Shown here: one piece after another, positions 1-13,500 of the stretch
Numbering within the stretch: the first letter of the stretch is position 1
Layout of the letters: each line of letters opens with the position of its first letter
Assembly: GCF_021155765.1 (NCBI RefSeq)
Contig: NC_060110.1
Location: 8,121,501-8,185,500 of the forward strand
Length of the DNA: 64,000 nt
Source of the DNA: Diprion similis
Lineage: Eukaryota > Arthropoda > Insecta > Hymenoptera > Diprionidae
Reading direction: 5' to 3'
Translations under genes and position numbers: made by a program
The notes under the pieces: model-generated
The model's input: the letters and a program-made list of their open reading frames with translations, nothing else
What the model was told of the DNA's origin: nothing
Databases searched by the model: none

Positions 1-1979
1 GCCGTAATATCGCGTGGTAACAACCATCAGTCGAGTGTGCTGTAAAACTAGGGTTTTTAGTGCACGACAATTCGAATTAATTTCCATAGAAAAAAAAAAA
101 AAAAAAAAAAACAAGTAAATCCATAGGTACAGTGAAATAAAAAAGAAAGTTTTTCTCAGTTTGTTTTCTTTTGAGAAATTTTTAGTTGCAGACACTTGCA
201 GTCTTCTTCAATTCTCCACTTCATTTTTTTATATCAGTCTCACTGAAGGTTCTTCAGATTTTATAAAATATAATCCGAAAAATATTAGATATGCAAATGT
301 TTTCAAACTCGATTTAAATTCAATTCAATAATGATCTCTAAGACCGTCGACTGGTTTTGAACATATTACTATACAAAGTCATTGGTATAAAAAAATCTGT
401 AAATAACGCACGCTTCACATTTGCAGGTATCACTCCAGTATAAGCAAGATCAATGATGTTTCTTTTTTTTTTTTTATATTTTGAAAACGATGCTGACTGT
501 GTATACATGGGTAATAAATCCTGTAGTACCGCCTTTTTCAATCTTTCGTCGTAAATCACGAAACGCGCATCGCGTTGCACGTATTCAATGACGAAATCTA
601 CCATGTGTTGCCACGCTGTATGTTATGATCGTCGATAACAACTACAGTCTAGCTTGCAACACGCGTGGCTGTGGGGTAGCTGAACGAGGCGACAACCCCG
701 AGTACCGCAGACAAAGGGGACCCTGCTTGCACACCCTGGTGGTGTAATTTTCTATCATTTTACGAGGGGAAAAAAGTAAATGAATTTTTTTATGCCAAAC
801 TTTTAATCACTCTTTTGAATAACGTGGACTGTGGTTAGGGTAAACATAAGGAGGTCGCTTTGAAGAGGTTGGATGGCTGAAAATCGGCACTTTTTATTAA
901 TTTCATTACGCGGTAGTCGTACATCGAGTATTTAAAAAATTATTACATTCGGATGCTATGAAAGTCCATTCAAAATATACGGAAAATCGAAAATGCTGAA
1001 ATTATGAAGAAAAGCTTAGAATCTATGTCTTCCACTTCAATTCTATTTGTCAACTTGCTCAATGTATAATTCACATATATTTCCTTATATAGTAATTAGA
1101 TTTCTTATGAAACGTTGAATCATATTTTTTTATTCGCCTATGTCAAAGGTGGCGAACTGGATTAGATCCGAAATCTACTGTTCATTGTCCAGACTCTGTG
1201 CGATCTACCTCAAATTTTTACCATAGAATTAGGAATATTTTTTGACAGATTCGTGTATTTTTTTTATTTTTTACCTTGTCGCGATCGACTGGCCTAATAG
1301 CCGCGATCCACCGATTGGCCATCCCTGGCTTAGATCGTATCAGTGACTCGTGTCAGGTTGTTTTAAAATTAGGAAAAAGCCATTCGTTCGATTTCATTAT
1401 GCGATGGCACGTTATTCAGAAAACTATTTTGTACTAGATCACAAAAACGATTTGTTGGTTACAATAAATATCGGTTCAACAACGTGTAATTGAATATTTG
1501 ACGAAGCCAGCATGGCGAGAAAAAGCGTTTCAGTGAACATGTAGAATATCGTCTTCTAAATAAAATGAGCTATCGTATGGAGCGAAATTGAACGAATCCA
1601 CTGTATTTGCAACCATTTTTAAACGGTTCGAAATGAATCATCGATATCTAAGCTTTGAATTATAATTCCAATATTTTTCAGGTTTGTAGTTCTCAAAAGT
1701 TTGTAGTTCTTTGTAGCTTACAAATATAATAATTACATAAATTCTACTGAACGTACAAGTATCTCGTTATGAAAGCTATTAAAAATTATAAATTTCTGCA
1801 GGTCAAGAACTTCCTTAAGTTTGAATTAAAGCAGCTACCAGAAAAATCTTGTGTTGATTGTTTCGAGTCATGTTTTCCCTTTTTTCTTGCAAAGAATACC
1901 GAGTAAATTGATCACGTAAAGTATATCATTCCTGTTTTCATCAATTGACTTGGTATGAATCTTGGATGATATTTAATCG
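1..1979. other. Gene-poor AT-rich DNA, left edge of the desert
   Basis: No convincing gene is visible. The stretch has an uninterrupted run of 22 A at 90-111. A minus-strand open frame of 88 codons (604 down to 338) begins with a true ATG, and its first 35 codons are charged and protein-like, but it then runs into a lysine stretch encoded by an A-rich tract and ends in low-complexity sequence. No splice sites or poly(A) signal define a gene around it. A GC-richer patch at about 640-760 has no open frame of note and does not fold as a tRNA. Confidence 0.6.
90..111. repeat. Poly-A run (22 nt)
   Basis: This is an uninterrupted homopolymer of A. No target-site duplication or element body could be recognised beside it, so it may be simple slippage rather than the tail of a retroposed copy. 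Confidence 0.9.
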
Positions 1980-2290
1980 GCTAATTGGCTCGTCTGCAAG
2001 CACCTACGTAGACGACGAGCTTGAATTAGCTCGTGTAGCCGCGGTAGACGACCGCATTCCGACATCCGACGACGCTGCGAGCAACTCCGCAAAGTGATCA
2101 AGTATCTGGCGAGAAGCTCTTGGCTTGTTTGACCAACAAGCTGGAAGCTTTCAAAGGTGCTACGTCAGCCCCATGAACCAGGTGGATCCGTAGGACTCTT
2201 GAAGCTTCTAGTTATACGTTCTTAAGTGAATGAGGCTGACACCTGCAGCTCGTCAAATTGCATCAGACACGCGTGGTGTCAGCTCTAGCT
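1980..2290. other. GC-rich island with imperfect hairpin, function unknown
   Basis: This block of about 300 bp is clearly richer in G+C than the flanks. It starts with an imperfect inverted repeat: GCTCGTCT near 1988 is answered by AGACGACGAGC near 2012-2022, with a loop of about 16 nt. All plus frames I read contain stops, so it is not an obvious coding exon. A non-coding exon, a regulatory element or a remnant are all possible. Confidence 0.35.
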
Positions 2291-5200
2291 AATTGACACA
2301 TTTCTCTTTTTTATAACCTGCAGACCAGTTGGAAATATTTCGCATATTACAAAATTTTATAAAAATAGTGGAGTACGAAATTTTATTGCCCCCTTCATTG
2401 CAAAGGTAATGTTTTAAAATGTTTTAAATCACGACTAAAAAAAAGTAAAAGGTTATTAGCTATCGTGTCGAGTTATCAATTACGCTTATCTAGCCATATG
2501 TAATGGGATATGATCGATACTCCGCACGTTTTCATTAGCCGCGACTGACACGCACGCGGTGTTCTACGATTATATATATACGCGATTAATACTATGGTAC
2601 TAAATAATTATACACATACTCCCGATAAACGGTAACGTTAGCCACAGCCCTATAAATGCTCAGATCGCAAGTTTTTTTTTTCTACAACGTTTACTATCAC
2701 GCATCGAATATTTTAGTTCGCCCAATCGTGTAAAAGTTTCGCCGACACGTTACAGCTTTTAGTAAAGCTGTTTTGTTGGTTGCTCGTGAATTTTCTTTCC
2801 TTCATTTTTTTTTTTTTGGGCGGGGGGCGGGGCGGTAAGTAACGCATCTTTCTTTCCTCGATATTGTCAACCTGTCATCTGAAGCGCGACACTTCACTCT
2901 TCATTTTTGCGAATGAAATATCGAACCGACTGAATAATCGATCGAGTCTTCCGAACACTGCGTGTGACATTTCACAGTCGTTTGACGCTGTCTCGCATTT
3001 ATGATCTATAGATATACGCTAAAGCTTTACGATCGTTATGAAATTCCACCGTCTAATACGGAGTTGGTTAACTAGCAAACGGAATCCGATGACACGAGTA
3101 AAATTTCGAAATGATCTAAATTCCAAATGGTTGTATATCTATAGTGTAGGTACACGTTAAATATTATAAAATTATCGATTGCGTATGAAATTGAATTTCG
3201 TGCCTGATTGTCTAACGCGAAACAAGCACATCGAATTTCTCGACATCGCGCCAAGTTTCGAAAGAGTTAAGACGGTCTTCACGAGGATGACAAGACGGCG
3301 CTCATGACATTCCTGAATGATTGCCGTAGGCGCGTTGAGAATTTTTGATCGCACCAACTGCTCCCTCTCATCTCTGCACCTTTTTGCCAAATCGCATTAC
3401 TTCGCGTTCGCCTTGTATCCGACATGTCCGATCATTCATTTTGTCCTCGCACCAGATCGTCTCGGCTCTCGAGACACGCCTCTCCCATTAAGCACCCAAA
3501 ATACCGTACCCATTGCCCCGGCAGCCATTTTATTATTGATGACCCGTGTTAATATTTCAACATCGAGAGGTACCCTGCGATCGTTATTCAAATGAAGAAA
3601 AAATTCACGATCATTATATCAGCTCCAATATACCTTTATTCGTTTTCACTGTAAGCCCGTCAGTCTGCATATAACTGGCAAAGTCACTTTTTCCGAACCA
3701 GTCATCATTCAATTAGTTTTACGAATTCCCATAGCTTGTTCAAAGCCACTAATTAAACTTCGTAAGGTGAATCCGCGCAAAAAAAAAAAAAAAGTGAACG
3801 TGACAGTAATTCTTACGTACTTTTCTATTCGTCAAAGATACATACTAAGCGATATAAATCTGCGATGAATCAGTTACGGAAAAGTGGTGAAAAAATCATA
3901 TCATAAAAAGAATATAACCTGTCGGTGAGAAAAAAGTTATTCACGGTGAGGAAGCGAGTGGAATATATCGTACGACTCACGGGATGCGACGAGTCTTCTC
4001 TCTTGGAATCGATCAGAAAGTACTTATAGTACTATGTGTGTGTGTGTCATATAAACATACAAACTCGCGTAGCAGCTATACATTTGGAACGTGACTAAAT
4101 ATTTATTGATATTGACGTTTTGCGCTATTCCCAAGAGAAGATCTTGCTGTACCTTTGCTCTGCAAAAATAAGGTCAACCCCCGAACACCTGTCTCTCTGG
4201 TATAAGGGGTTCCATAAACGCGAATATAAATGCCTAACGTGCTTAGCATTCGCGATGGCACATTTTTAAACGTCAACCTCTCCCCTCCCCTCCCTCTCCC
4301 AATTATCTCTTTTTCTTCACGGCATCCCCGATCGTCGGATTCCCTGGCCTTGTCGGAAAATCCTCGACGTTATCCTGCAAAAGCTGGATTAACGTCGCTG
4401 CTGACACTGCATGGAAAATTACCAAATGCACGCCTTGTCACACATCTTTCCCGTAACGGAATGTCGTTTTATTTCCGAGCTCGAATTTCTCGAAATTTTT
4501 CAGTCCGAAGAATTGACTGCGGCTCTCGGACTCGACACGAAAGCTTCTTTCGGCTCATCCCCGTTCCCACGGATCATCAATGACTGTTTCTCACGATCTA
4601 TTGACCCTTGAAGTCAGCTGGCATGTCAATACGCGAATTATACAGTCGACGTTTTTGCGTTCACTCCCTACGTCGATTCGTTCTCCATTATGCAAACTAG
4701 AATTTCAGATCCAGGTCGTGAACGAGAATAGCGACGACAGACAGTTCTAACCTCTCTATTGTGAATAAAATCGCTCTATTATTACGAAAATTATATGTGC
4801 TGTCAGGTCGTGACGATATAGTTTATTCCCACAACTTTCGTCGTGTCGCCTTATACTTGCTTGATCAACCCAATATCGCAATACGCCTCGATTACGAATC
4901 TTGGCGAGCTTCGTAACTCTTATGAAATTTAATTGGTTTCGATACGGTACCAAATTCCACAGGACTTGAACTTCTTTATCCCAATCCTTCCTTGCGTTTC
5001 ATCTTGAAGTTCCCCTAAACAAATTATCCGAATTATCGCGAGCGTTTTTTTAACTATTCAACTAGTATCATCGGTCAGACCCCGTTCGTGGAAAATCGGG
5101 CATCCCTTGATCCGGATATCTGAACAGTTAATTCTAACATGCAACGGTTAGCGTTCATGCATAAGCAATTTGTAGGAGAGTAGAGAGAAACCGGCCGACT

Positions 5201-7319
5201 GGTGTCTGCACGTGAGCCTGTATACTGCAGCACATACACATACGGATGAAATGGTTGGATCGATTGATGGATAGGCGCCGAAGGGTGTACATTATGCATC
5301 GTAACGCTGACGTGTAGTCTGGTTATATCTGTGGCAGGAACCAATGGAGAGCCGCTCCTTCACTGTATTGTGGAAATATCCGCAATTTCGCTTCTAAACT
5401 TGTTTGTTCAATTGATGGATACTACCGACACGCTTTCCCTTCGCATTGTTAGGTGCTCCCTGGATCGACGATGTACGCAATCTACCTGTGTTTATTTGCA
5501 TTAATTCTCGAGTATCATATTGGTCGATACTAATTGGAGCCGTTACTAATTGGAGCCGTTGTTATTGCGAAGCTATTATTGAACTCGATACGTATCTAAT
5601 ACTCATATGTTCCACGATTCTCCTACACACGGACACAAATTTACAGACGGAAAATAATTTCGATTGTGTTCTGTGTTGCTGTGCGGAAGTTTCACGATTT
5701 TTTGTTTTTTCTTTTTGCTCTGTGATTCGGAAGCTCGTGATAGAAAAAAAAAAATCTCGTTTTTGGGTTTATTTGAATTTATATAATCAAATGTTGAAAT
5801 AATAATAGTGGAATTCATTAATATTTAACGAGATAGAAAAAATTAATACGATCTCATTATTTTTAAATATTATACTTTATGCACGGTGTATGTATGAAGA
5901 GAAAATATTTTTTTTTGTAAAACTGTAAACCCGTTTCTTATATCAAATCGCTAAATGGTGTTTTTGCGTCATGCAGGATAAACAATTATTCTGAGTCGGG
6001 AACATCTGCACTTCTTGTGTACGTCGCGTCGGTAGCTTGAGGAAAGCTAAGGTCCTGAGTGAATACGGAGTTTATATGTTGGGTGGAAAGTTTAAACTCT
6101 GTTTCTCGAGGTTCGAAGAAGGAAGAATGTTGTCCGTCGTCGGGCAATCAATTCTAACAAAAGGGAAGTTAATACTTACGGAGTTGTTCATGGAACTTGG
6201 CGACGAATTATTCATCCGTTTAAAAATACGTTCGAAAGTTGTAATCGCGCTAACAATTGGTGATTACCATCTTTCAGTAATTAATTGTTAAGAATATAGG
6301 CTGGGAAATCGTCTCCTTTTTTTATTCCATTAAAAAGTGCCAACCACGTACAAATAATTACTCATCCTAATCGGTAAATCTTAGATTTAAATATCTATAT
6401 AATTGAAAAAAGCTTCAGATGGTACAATAATGCGAAAAGAAATTTGTAAAATTCTTGAAAACATATCGAAAGTAGGTAAGTCTACGAAATTTTTTTCCTC
6501 GCCAGAAAATCTCCATTCAGTAAAACGCCGAAACAGGAGTCTCTTTATTTTTACCCGAGAGTGTGTCAAAGAAATATCGTTCAAATCTGCTTTTCTTGTT
6601 GCACCATCTCTCTCTTTTTCTCTTTCATTCTTCACACGCTCGAACGAGTTTCGGGGTCGCTAGTGGGTATGTACCTAGCTAAGTACAAGTTTGCCAGGGC
6701 AACTGTATGAAGCCGTATTTGTCGGAGTTGCGACCTAACTTCAGCCTAAGGGATTGTCCAAGAGATTTCCTCCGTTCAGAGGTGTTGAGGTTGCGGTTTT
6801 GTCCGTAATTAGAGGCGCAAGTTCGCTCTGCCCACCCACGTAAGCCTCGTTGCCTCCTCACTGCCTTCTCTTCTTTGCTGTCCTCCCTTTGTACGGCTAA
6901 GAAAAACAAAGTTCACCATTCACAACGCTCGAGGAATCGTCTTTGATATTGTATGTAATTTAGAAAAAATCTTATTCAAGGATTCTCCTGTTTCCGCACG
7001 TGTATCTGCCTAACACGATGCTTTGATCAGTGTTTAAATTTGACGAAACTTATCGGTTTCGCCAGACTTGTAGCCACTTTTATTTCTTTTTCTTGCAGTG
7101 AAATAACAATCGGTGACACTGCGTGAGCGGTATAGATTTACATGCAAAAACAGATTTCGCAAATTCTTATCATTTGTCTGGCAAATTATAGTGATTTTGT
7201 TTTAGACTACGAGGGTGGTTTAGTCCTAAGTGTCCTCTGTGAGGGTTTTGAAATATTAAAATGCAAGTTGTAATTACACGTTCAAGTGTGTGTGTATAAT
7301 TATTATATAAAAATGAGGT
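2291..7319. other. Gene desert segment
   Basis: I see no gene here. Local simple sequence includes a T-run followed by a G-rich tract (2805-2835), a (TG)6 run at about 4034-4046, and a pyrimidine tract at 4278-4300 made of CTCCC-like units. Short open frames occur on both strands (for example 4230-4583 and 6037-6291). They lack splice sites, conserved motifs and coding-like composition, and their lengths are as expected by chance. Confidence 0.6.
2805..2835 (+). repeat. T-run followed by G-rich tract
   Basis: Thirteen T (2805-2817) run straight into a G-rich tract (2818-2835) with G-runs of 3, 6, 4 and 2 separated by single C. The tract could form a G-quadruplex on the plus strand. It is followed immediately by a perfect GTAAGT donor-like hexamer at 2835-2840, but no upstream coding frame supports a real exon there. 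Confidence 0.5.
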
Positions 7320-7620
7320 ACACCGATTACGATAAGGAAGAATTACAAGCTGATTAAAGAGAATACAAGGGTTACGATGATCACGTGTGATTGTAAAGAT
7401 TAAGGGGTTAAAAACAGGTTTACTTGGATTGCATTTAATACAAGGATTACAAAAAAAATTGCAGTTAGAAAAATTGGAAAGAGAACATGAAAATTTCACA
7501 GGTTACAAAAGATTATAGGAATCTTAAGGATAACAAGGATAACGTCAGATTACGAGGCGTATAATGTACATTGGACGTTATACACTAGATTACATCAGTA
7601 ATTAACACCTCAATTACAAG
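7320..7620 (+). repeat. Degenerate ~10-bp repeat array, unit like GATTACAAGG
   Basis: The motif GATTACAAG and one- or two-base variants (GATTACGA, GAATTACAAG, GATTAAAG, GAATACAAGG, GATTATAG, GATAACAAG, GATTACGAGG, GATTACATC, AATTACAAG) recur many times, mostly spaced in multiples of 8-10 bp. The densest part is 7437-7560. This looks like a decayed minisatellite or cryptically simple DNA. It resembles the units at 37.6 kb (inverted) and 45.0 kb. Confidence 0.6.
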
Positions 7621-9619
7621 TTCAATAAAGCATTTTTTCTAACCCACAATCATTCGTCAGCATAGTTGTTGCTACAAATCCAGTCCATGTAGACTACGAG
7701 TATTTAATCATCGTACACCCCGTTTATATGTTACAATAAAAACCCAGAACCGTAACTTGAAAGCTCATTTAGGTAAAGCCAAAGCCAAAATCCCCACGTT
7801 TTAAGTATGCAGCGTTGATTATACACAGGGTGTAATTGTTTCGATGCTTTTGTATGTATTTTATCCGAAAAGTAAAAGAATGGTAAGTTCGACCGGTGAT
7901 ATTAAAAAATTCCAGCGCCAAACCGCCGCACCGCAACAGCCCTTTATATACCCCGTGGGTTATTCGGTCTCTAGGCACGTATTTTTCACATACGTCCGTC
8001 AATTTTTACACTCAAGGTGTGTGCGAAGGGTGAACGTGGGTGAATTCTCCGGTACGAATAACGTGTTCGCAAGTCCACCGAGCACCCTGCCGAGACTCTT
8101 GTGTGTGCGCGAAGCTCAAAGTAGACGACACGGAGCCCTAATTAAGAGCTTTGAAGAAACTTTGATCCGCTCTCCTGCATTCCAACTACTTCTCCTACTT
8201 TCAACGACGTTCCTACGTCGATAATTCTGAGGCATCGAAGCTCCGGGAAACGCGTTGCAGCCGATGATGGTGGTGCATCAACTTGCAGACGATTCCGACC
8301 TGCATCAAGAAATCCTTTTTGTTTTTCACCACCCCCAGCAACTCGGGATATGCTGCTTTCCCTCTGTTCGATTCAAATACCTATCCAATCCTATTCCGCT
8401 TCTGTAAAATGGAAACCTTGTGTATTATACCCACACTATGGGGTTCTGTATGTGCCCAAGTGTAGCATATAGCCATGGGACAACACGTATATGCGCGTTG
8501 CACGTTCGCTAGTGTCTCTTGAGTTGAGTGTCGCAATGTCTTTTGTATGTACCAACAGGTACCTACATATATGTATAGCATTCCTATAGGTATGTATCCG
8601 CCACTTGTTCTTGCATGACTATTTGACTTCGGTAAATTCTTTTATTCATTCTTTTTATTATTCTTATTTCCATCCACGTCTTTCTTCTTATCCAACGTTG
8701 TACATTAAATTTCTTTTCTTTTAGTTTTCCGCGAAGTTCATGTTATATGTAGGTATACGTTACACTTGTGACATGTATAAATATGGAAATTGAGTGCTTC
8801 TTCGAAACAGTTTCCCAAACACGTGACTACTTCAAACTCACATATCGTAATTCAATGTATCTATACGGTAACGATCCTTTGGAAATAATTTGAACAATCA
8901 CTGAATTGTTTGTATTGAACTTGATTTCACTATACGTTCGGAATGTTAATGATTTTTTGTTAATCTCTCATGATTTTACATGATCAATCGCAAAGTTTAT
9001 CAAAGTCATAACAACGAAGTGTCATCCGGAATTTTCATAAATATAAAACAAGACAAGTTTTTGCAAGTTTCGTTCAGAATTTACGAGGCCAATTCTGCAT
9101 AATATTATTTGTTTTAATTATTAGGTGAAACTGTCAGTCATTCACTGTCGGTGCAACAAGTCTTTTGAGTGGGAGAGAAAAAAATTTTAACGTCCGAACA
9201 AAACGTTCTAATGAATAAATATGACGGTATGAAACACATACGTGCCTACCTTTTATCCTTTCGGATAGTTTGGAGTAAAAAAAGAAAAAGAAATAAATTA
9301 ATTAATTTAAAAAAAAATGTTTTACCTCTCTATTATTTTATTTTTTTCTGTACATTGCAGAGGTAAGCGTTTCAATTGAAATGCGCGGGTAAAGTTTAAT
9401 ACTGGCAGAATGTATTTTTCACTGAACACCGAGGAGCAATTTAAACTTTTTAATATCCGCCGTTCCACTTCTATAAGCTTAATCTTCAACAAAAGGATGC
9501 ATGGCCATTTACTCTATCCTTATTTGCACAAGAATCTCCCAGTTCTTCGATATTTTTCACTGACGTGCCAAGACCTCCTGGTGCCCGGGAAAACTTTTCC
9601 AAATTAGCTTGCCAATATT

Positions 9620-9656
<37 letters not shown>

Positions 9657-10384
9657 CATGTATTTACACCTATATGTATATTTTAGTAAAAACTGTAGGG
9701 CAGAAAGGACGGTTGACAGTCGTTTCTAAAATTCAGTCATCGATCAGTCATCTGCTTGATTATTAATATGATTATACGTAGAATTTATTTTTAAACGTAA
9801 TTCACTTCCTTGATAGCTGCTAAAACTCTTTTACTACCACAAATGAATCAAATTTGTTTTAATTAACGAAGAAGGGATGAGGTGGTTTTTTTTCCATCGC
9901 TAAACGAGTGTAGCAAACAAAATATCAGCCAATAATCTGGTCACGTTTAGTATGCAGCAAATTCCACGGTGGTGGCTTGCACCTACGGTAGAGGTGATTT
10001 ATATTTTGTTTGCTCGTGCCGTTTCACGAAAACTCGGGAATTTTGAATTTGTTTGTTTGTTAAAAATTGCACTGACACTTTGTCCGTGTCAATAATTGCA
10101 GGCCATTTTTTTTTTTTTTATTATTACTATTTAACACCTTGCAAGGCATTTACTCAAGGCGAAAAATATATTCGCTACATTACCAAGTTTTAGTGTAGAC
10201 ACGTGAGCATAGCAACAAAAAATTCTTGCGAAAGCGTCAAAATTTTCAATTTAAACAAAAATTTTTAATACGAGTATATTAACACTAAAACTTATTGAGC
10301 CAGTGTGTGATGTTTTTTTTCGTATGCATTAACATATGAATGTTAAATGATTGAAATTAGTACACGTCGATCACTTATTTTTCT
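7621..10384. other. Gene desert segment
   Basis: No gene is visible. The longest plus-strand open frame (7844-8224) has no recognisable motif, no splice signals and an implausible composition. The only clear element is the TA microsatellite listed separately. Confidence 0.6.
9624..9650. repeat. (TA)n microsatellite
   Basis: An uninterrupted AT/TA dinucleotide run of about 27 bp. It is followed by the self-complementary stretch CATGTACATG. Confidence 0.95.
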
Positions 10385-10550
10385 GCGATAAATCGATTAA
10401 TCGTAGACTTTGATCGACTGTTTTATCAACAAATCAAAATTTCGATTAATCGTTCTACCAATTAACCGACCATTCGAGTTTCTCGATAAATCGATTAATA
10501 ATTGAAAAACGACTATTCAAAATCTGCGATTACTCGGTTAATCTCGCAGC
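10385..10550. repeat. Cluster of CGATTAATCG-type palindromic motifs
   Basis: The self-complementary motif CGATTAATCG and close variants (CGATAAATCGATTAATCG, CGATTAATCGTT, AATTAACCGACC, GCGATTACTCGGTTAATC) recur at least six times within 165 bp. The cores ATTAAT and ATCGAT resemble homeodomain-type AT-rich sites, so this could be a homotypic binding-site cluster. Cryptic simple sequence is the plainer explanation. Confidence 0.5.
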
Positions 10551-13500
10551 TTTTATCTCATTGTCAATTAAAAAAATTTTGAACTACGACTGAGTTCTCT
10601 ACAATTTCCTAGAACAATTGCAAACTGCTATGCGTGATTTTTTTTCAAAAGGCTAGACAAAGCGTTTCAAATGCTTAATATAATACACGGGAAATGAAAA
10701 TTAGGTAAAATAAAATTAAAAAAAGTCGTTTTTGAAAGTGAAGACTCGCATGATAATACGGCTGAGGCGGATACGGGAAGTGTGTGCACACCTGCTAGAT
10801 AAAGGCTTTAAACGAACATGCAGAAAAGCGTATAACTCGAGTTTATGGGATCTGCCGCGGGCGCGTTACACATTTTCCCTCATTAATGACTTAGACGCAT
10901 TGTCCGGCTAGCCGGAGGCTGGTTTCGAGGAAATTATTAATATGATCGAGCGAACAGGATCCCAGCGGTCGACACCGCGAATTCCCTGCACCCCGAAACC
11001 GGACCGCATGCCATTACGCACGCAACTCCGCGAAAACTTTTCTCTCATCCCTCTAATTCACATCTGGTTAAATGTATATCGGCGAATTAAATATATGTAC
11101 ATATACATACGCCATTATCTTTCTCAAAATTTACCACCAAAAGTTAGCTCCTTTAGAACTTAGCGTGTTTCTACATCGAGATGAATTTCGGGTTGCGTTT
11201 ACTGTGTAATACAGTCTTTGAGTCGTACAGAAAATCTGCAATATGATTATTAACGAATAATGAATTGCTTTTACTCAAACCTGTAAATTGTAATTTACAC
11301 GTTTTTCTATTTCGAGATATTTTTTTCTACCAAATTTTAGGCTCGTTTTGTCGCTAACCAGCTGTTATGTATTATATACTAAAACACAATAGTATATCCT
11401 CGAAGTGCTTTATACCTATATCGTATTACTCGTACTGCTTCGTAGATGCGGATCCTCCAAAATCTCACCGTGGATAATATCGAGTGTCACAGGAATAAAT
11501 CAGATACTTGGGCACTGCTAAAATAGTTTTGTCACCCCTGATCCCGCCGCTTGAAACCTTCGATACCTACCTTAGAGATGCTATTTTGAACTTCTGTCAG
11601 AAACACGAGACGCTTCTATAATAGTTCTGAATACCAAAGGTTGGGGTTACCTATTTACGAGGGTGTGTTGCGGCGTTCGAGTGCAAGAATTTTGGGTCTA
11701 TAACACGGTCGTTTCCATGCCGACGATTTTTGGGTCTAGCCAGAAATAAGTTTCCTCTCTATACAACCCTATGAATATAACTACGAGTTTAGATGAAAAT
11801 AGAAGGGTTGGAAGTATGAAAATAACGACAAAAAAAATTAAATTACAGTGCCTCAAAAGCAATAGTCAAGGTGTTGATAATGATTTCTCTGAAGTCAAAT
11901 CCTCGACAACAGACTTGTAATCTGGCTGGAAACGAGCTTCGGCTTTAGGTGTAAAGCAGCTCTTCACGCAGGAGTACATTATGTACTCACTAATTAATAC
12001 ATGGCTGTGTTCCTGTGTGTTTCATGCATGCTCCGGATTTGCACGCGGAGGGAACATAGGAAGGTATTATGTATACGTACATACATCCAGGGTAGGTCCT
12101 ACAGCCGTATAACTCATTATACGCAGGCACGAATGATCAATGGAAACCATGACGAACTCTGACGTAAATATTCAAAGTGTGGCTAATTAAATCATCGACG
12201 GGATAAAAGAAGAGACAAACATTTTCGAGTGGATGTGAAAATTAAAAAAACCTGAGAGTGCTTGGACTGGGTATAATAATTGCTACAAACGCTGCGCTGC
12301 TGTTTCAAAATTATTTTTTTTTACAATTCTGCTTCATTTTTTACTTCTCGTTAATTTCACACTTTCATCAAATGGCTTTGTATTATCTTGCGCCAAGTAC
12401 AATAAAAATAAAATAATATACAAGATATTTGTTCATGCATGAGCTGAGCTATTCTACTATTTTATTTATTTTCTTTCGTTCCAAGTTCGAAAAATGTTTT
12501 TCTTTTTGATTACTTCTAACAATCTTTAAAAAAATTTTACTTTATAAAGAATTTTTTTTTAAATTCATTTTTCACGTTCGTGAAATCAATGTACATACAG
12601 TAATGAATTATTTATTATACTTGGCAATGAGGATTCATGCAACTGATAAAACAAGTATTTTTACCACTTTTTATCCTACGGGCAAGATTTTGAAACAGGA
12701 GAAGAAGTTTTGAGGGTATAGTTACTTTCATAGTTTTTACATTTGCAAGTTTCGTAATATTTTTTTCAACGAACAATTTGCGCATGAGGTCTTTTCATGA
12801 GCTTTCAAATGCGCAACTTCATTGCCAACTATCCAGGCTGAAACGAACCTTATGAGAGGAATAAATTCTGTAAAATATTGTACAGATTAAATGAAAATAT
12901 TTTCAAATGAAAGAAGTTTTTCAGATGATTAAATAAAAACGACACAAATATCGATTGCAAATAAATACGCATCGTGAAATCATTAAATAAAATCTTCGAT
13001 ACACGTTGTAAACGAAATTTGTAGGAATTGCAGGAATTCGTAGGTTCGAATTTTGCGGTATTTAAAATCTGTAGGCGCCAAACTAGAACAAAAAGTGGCA
13101 TAAACGGTGCTGCAGCATAGCGCTGTTTTCCTTGGATTACAGGTCTACGTGCAGAAGCTATTTATTTCCTATTATCCCGGAATAATACCTTTCAGAACGG
13201 CGTTGGGTGCCGGCGGAAGGGGAAGCGAGAGTTGAAATGGGGAAAGGGAGAGAATGGCCACTGACCACCTCGTACCTAACCACCTACCCTCAACAGTCTC
13301 GAACGTTGATAGTCCAACTTTATATTGCAAAAGTTTTTATATTTTCTTCCATCCAAAAAGGATCGGACGTGCGATTGTTCTCCCTAAAATTTCCGAAGAT
13401 AATATATTATTATAGGCTAGGCGATATAGGGCCTTAAAATTGGAATCATTCTGATGAATTGCGATGTGACCTATGACTAGAAGCCATAAATACTTCATAC

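Noticed and set aside
4230-4583. A 117-codon plus-strand ATG frame
   Set aside because: It spans a pyrimidine simple-sequence tract that suppresses stops, and a second plus frame inside it is also open.
7844-8224. A 126-codon plus-strand frame
   Set aside because: Composition is not protein-like, there are no splice or poly(A) signals, and part of the opposite strand (7,769-8,002) is open too.
13036-13060. A tRNA T-arm-like GGTTCGAAT box (another near 35,645)
   Set aside because: Flanking bases do not form the T-stem and there is no A-box or acceptor stem at the right distance.
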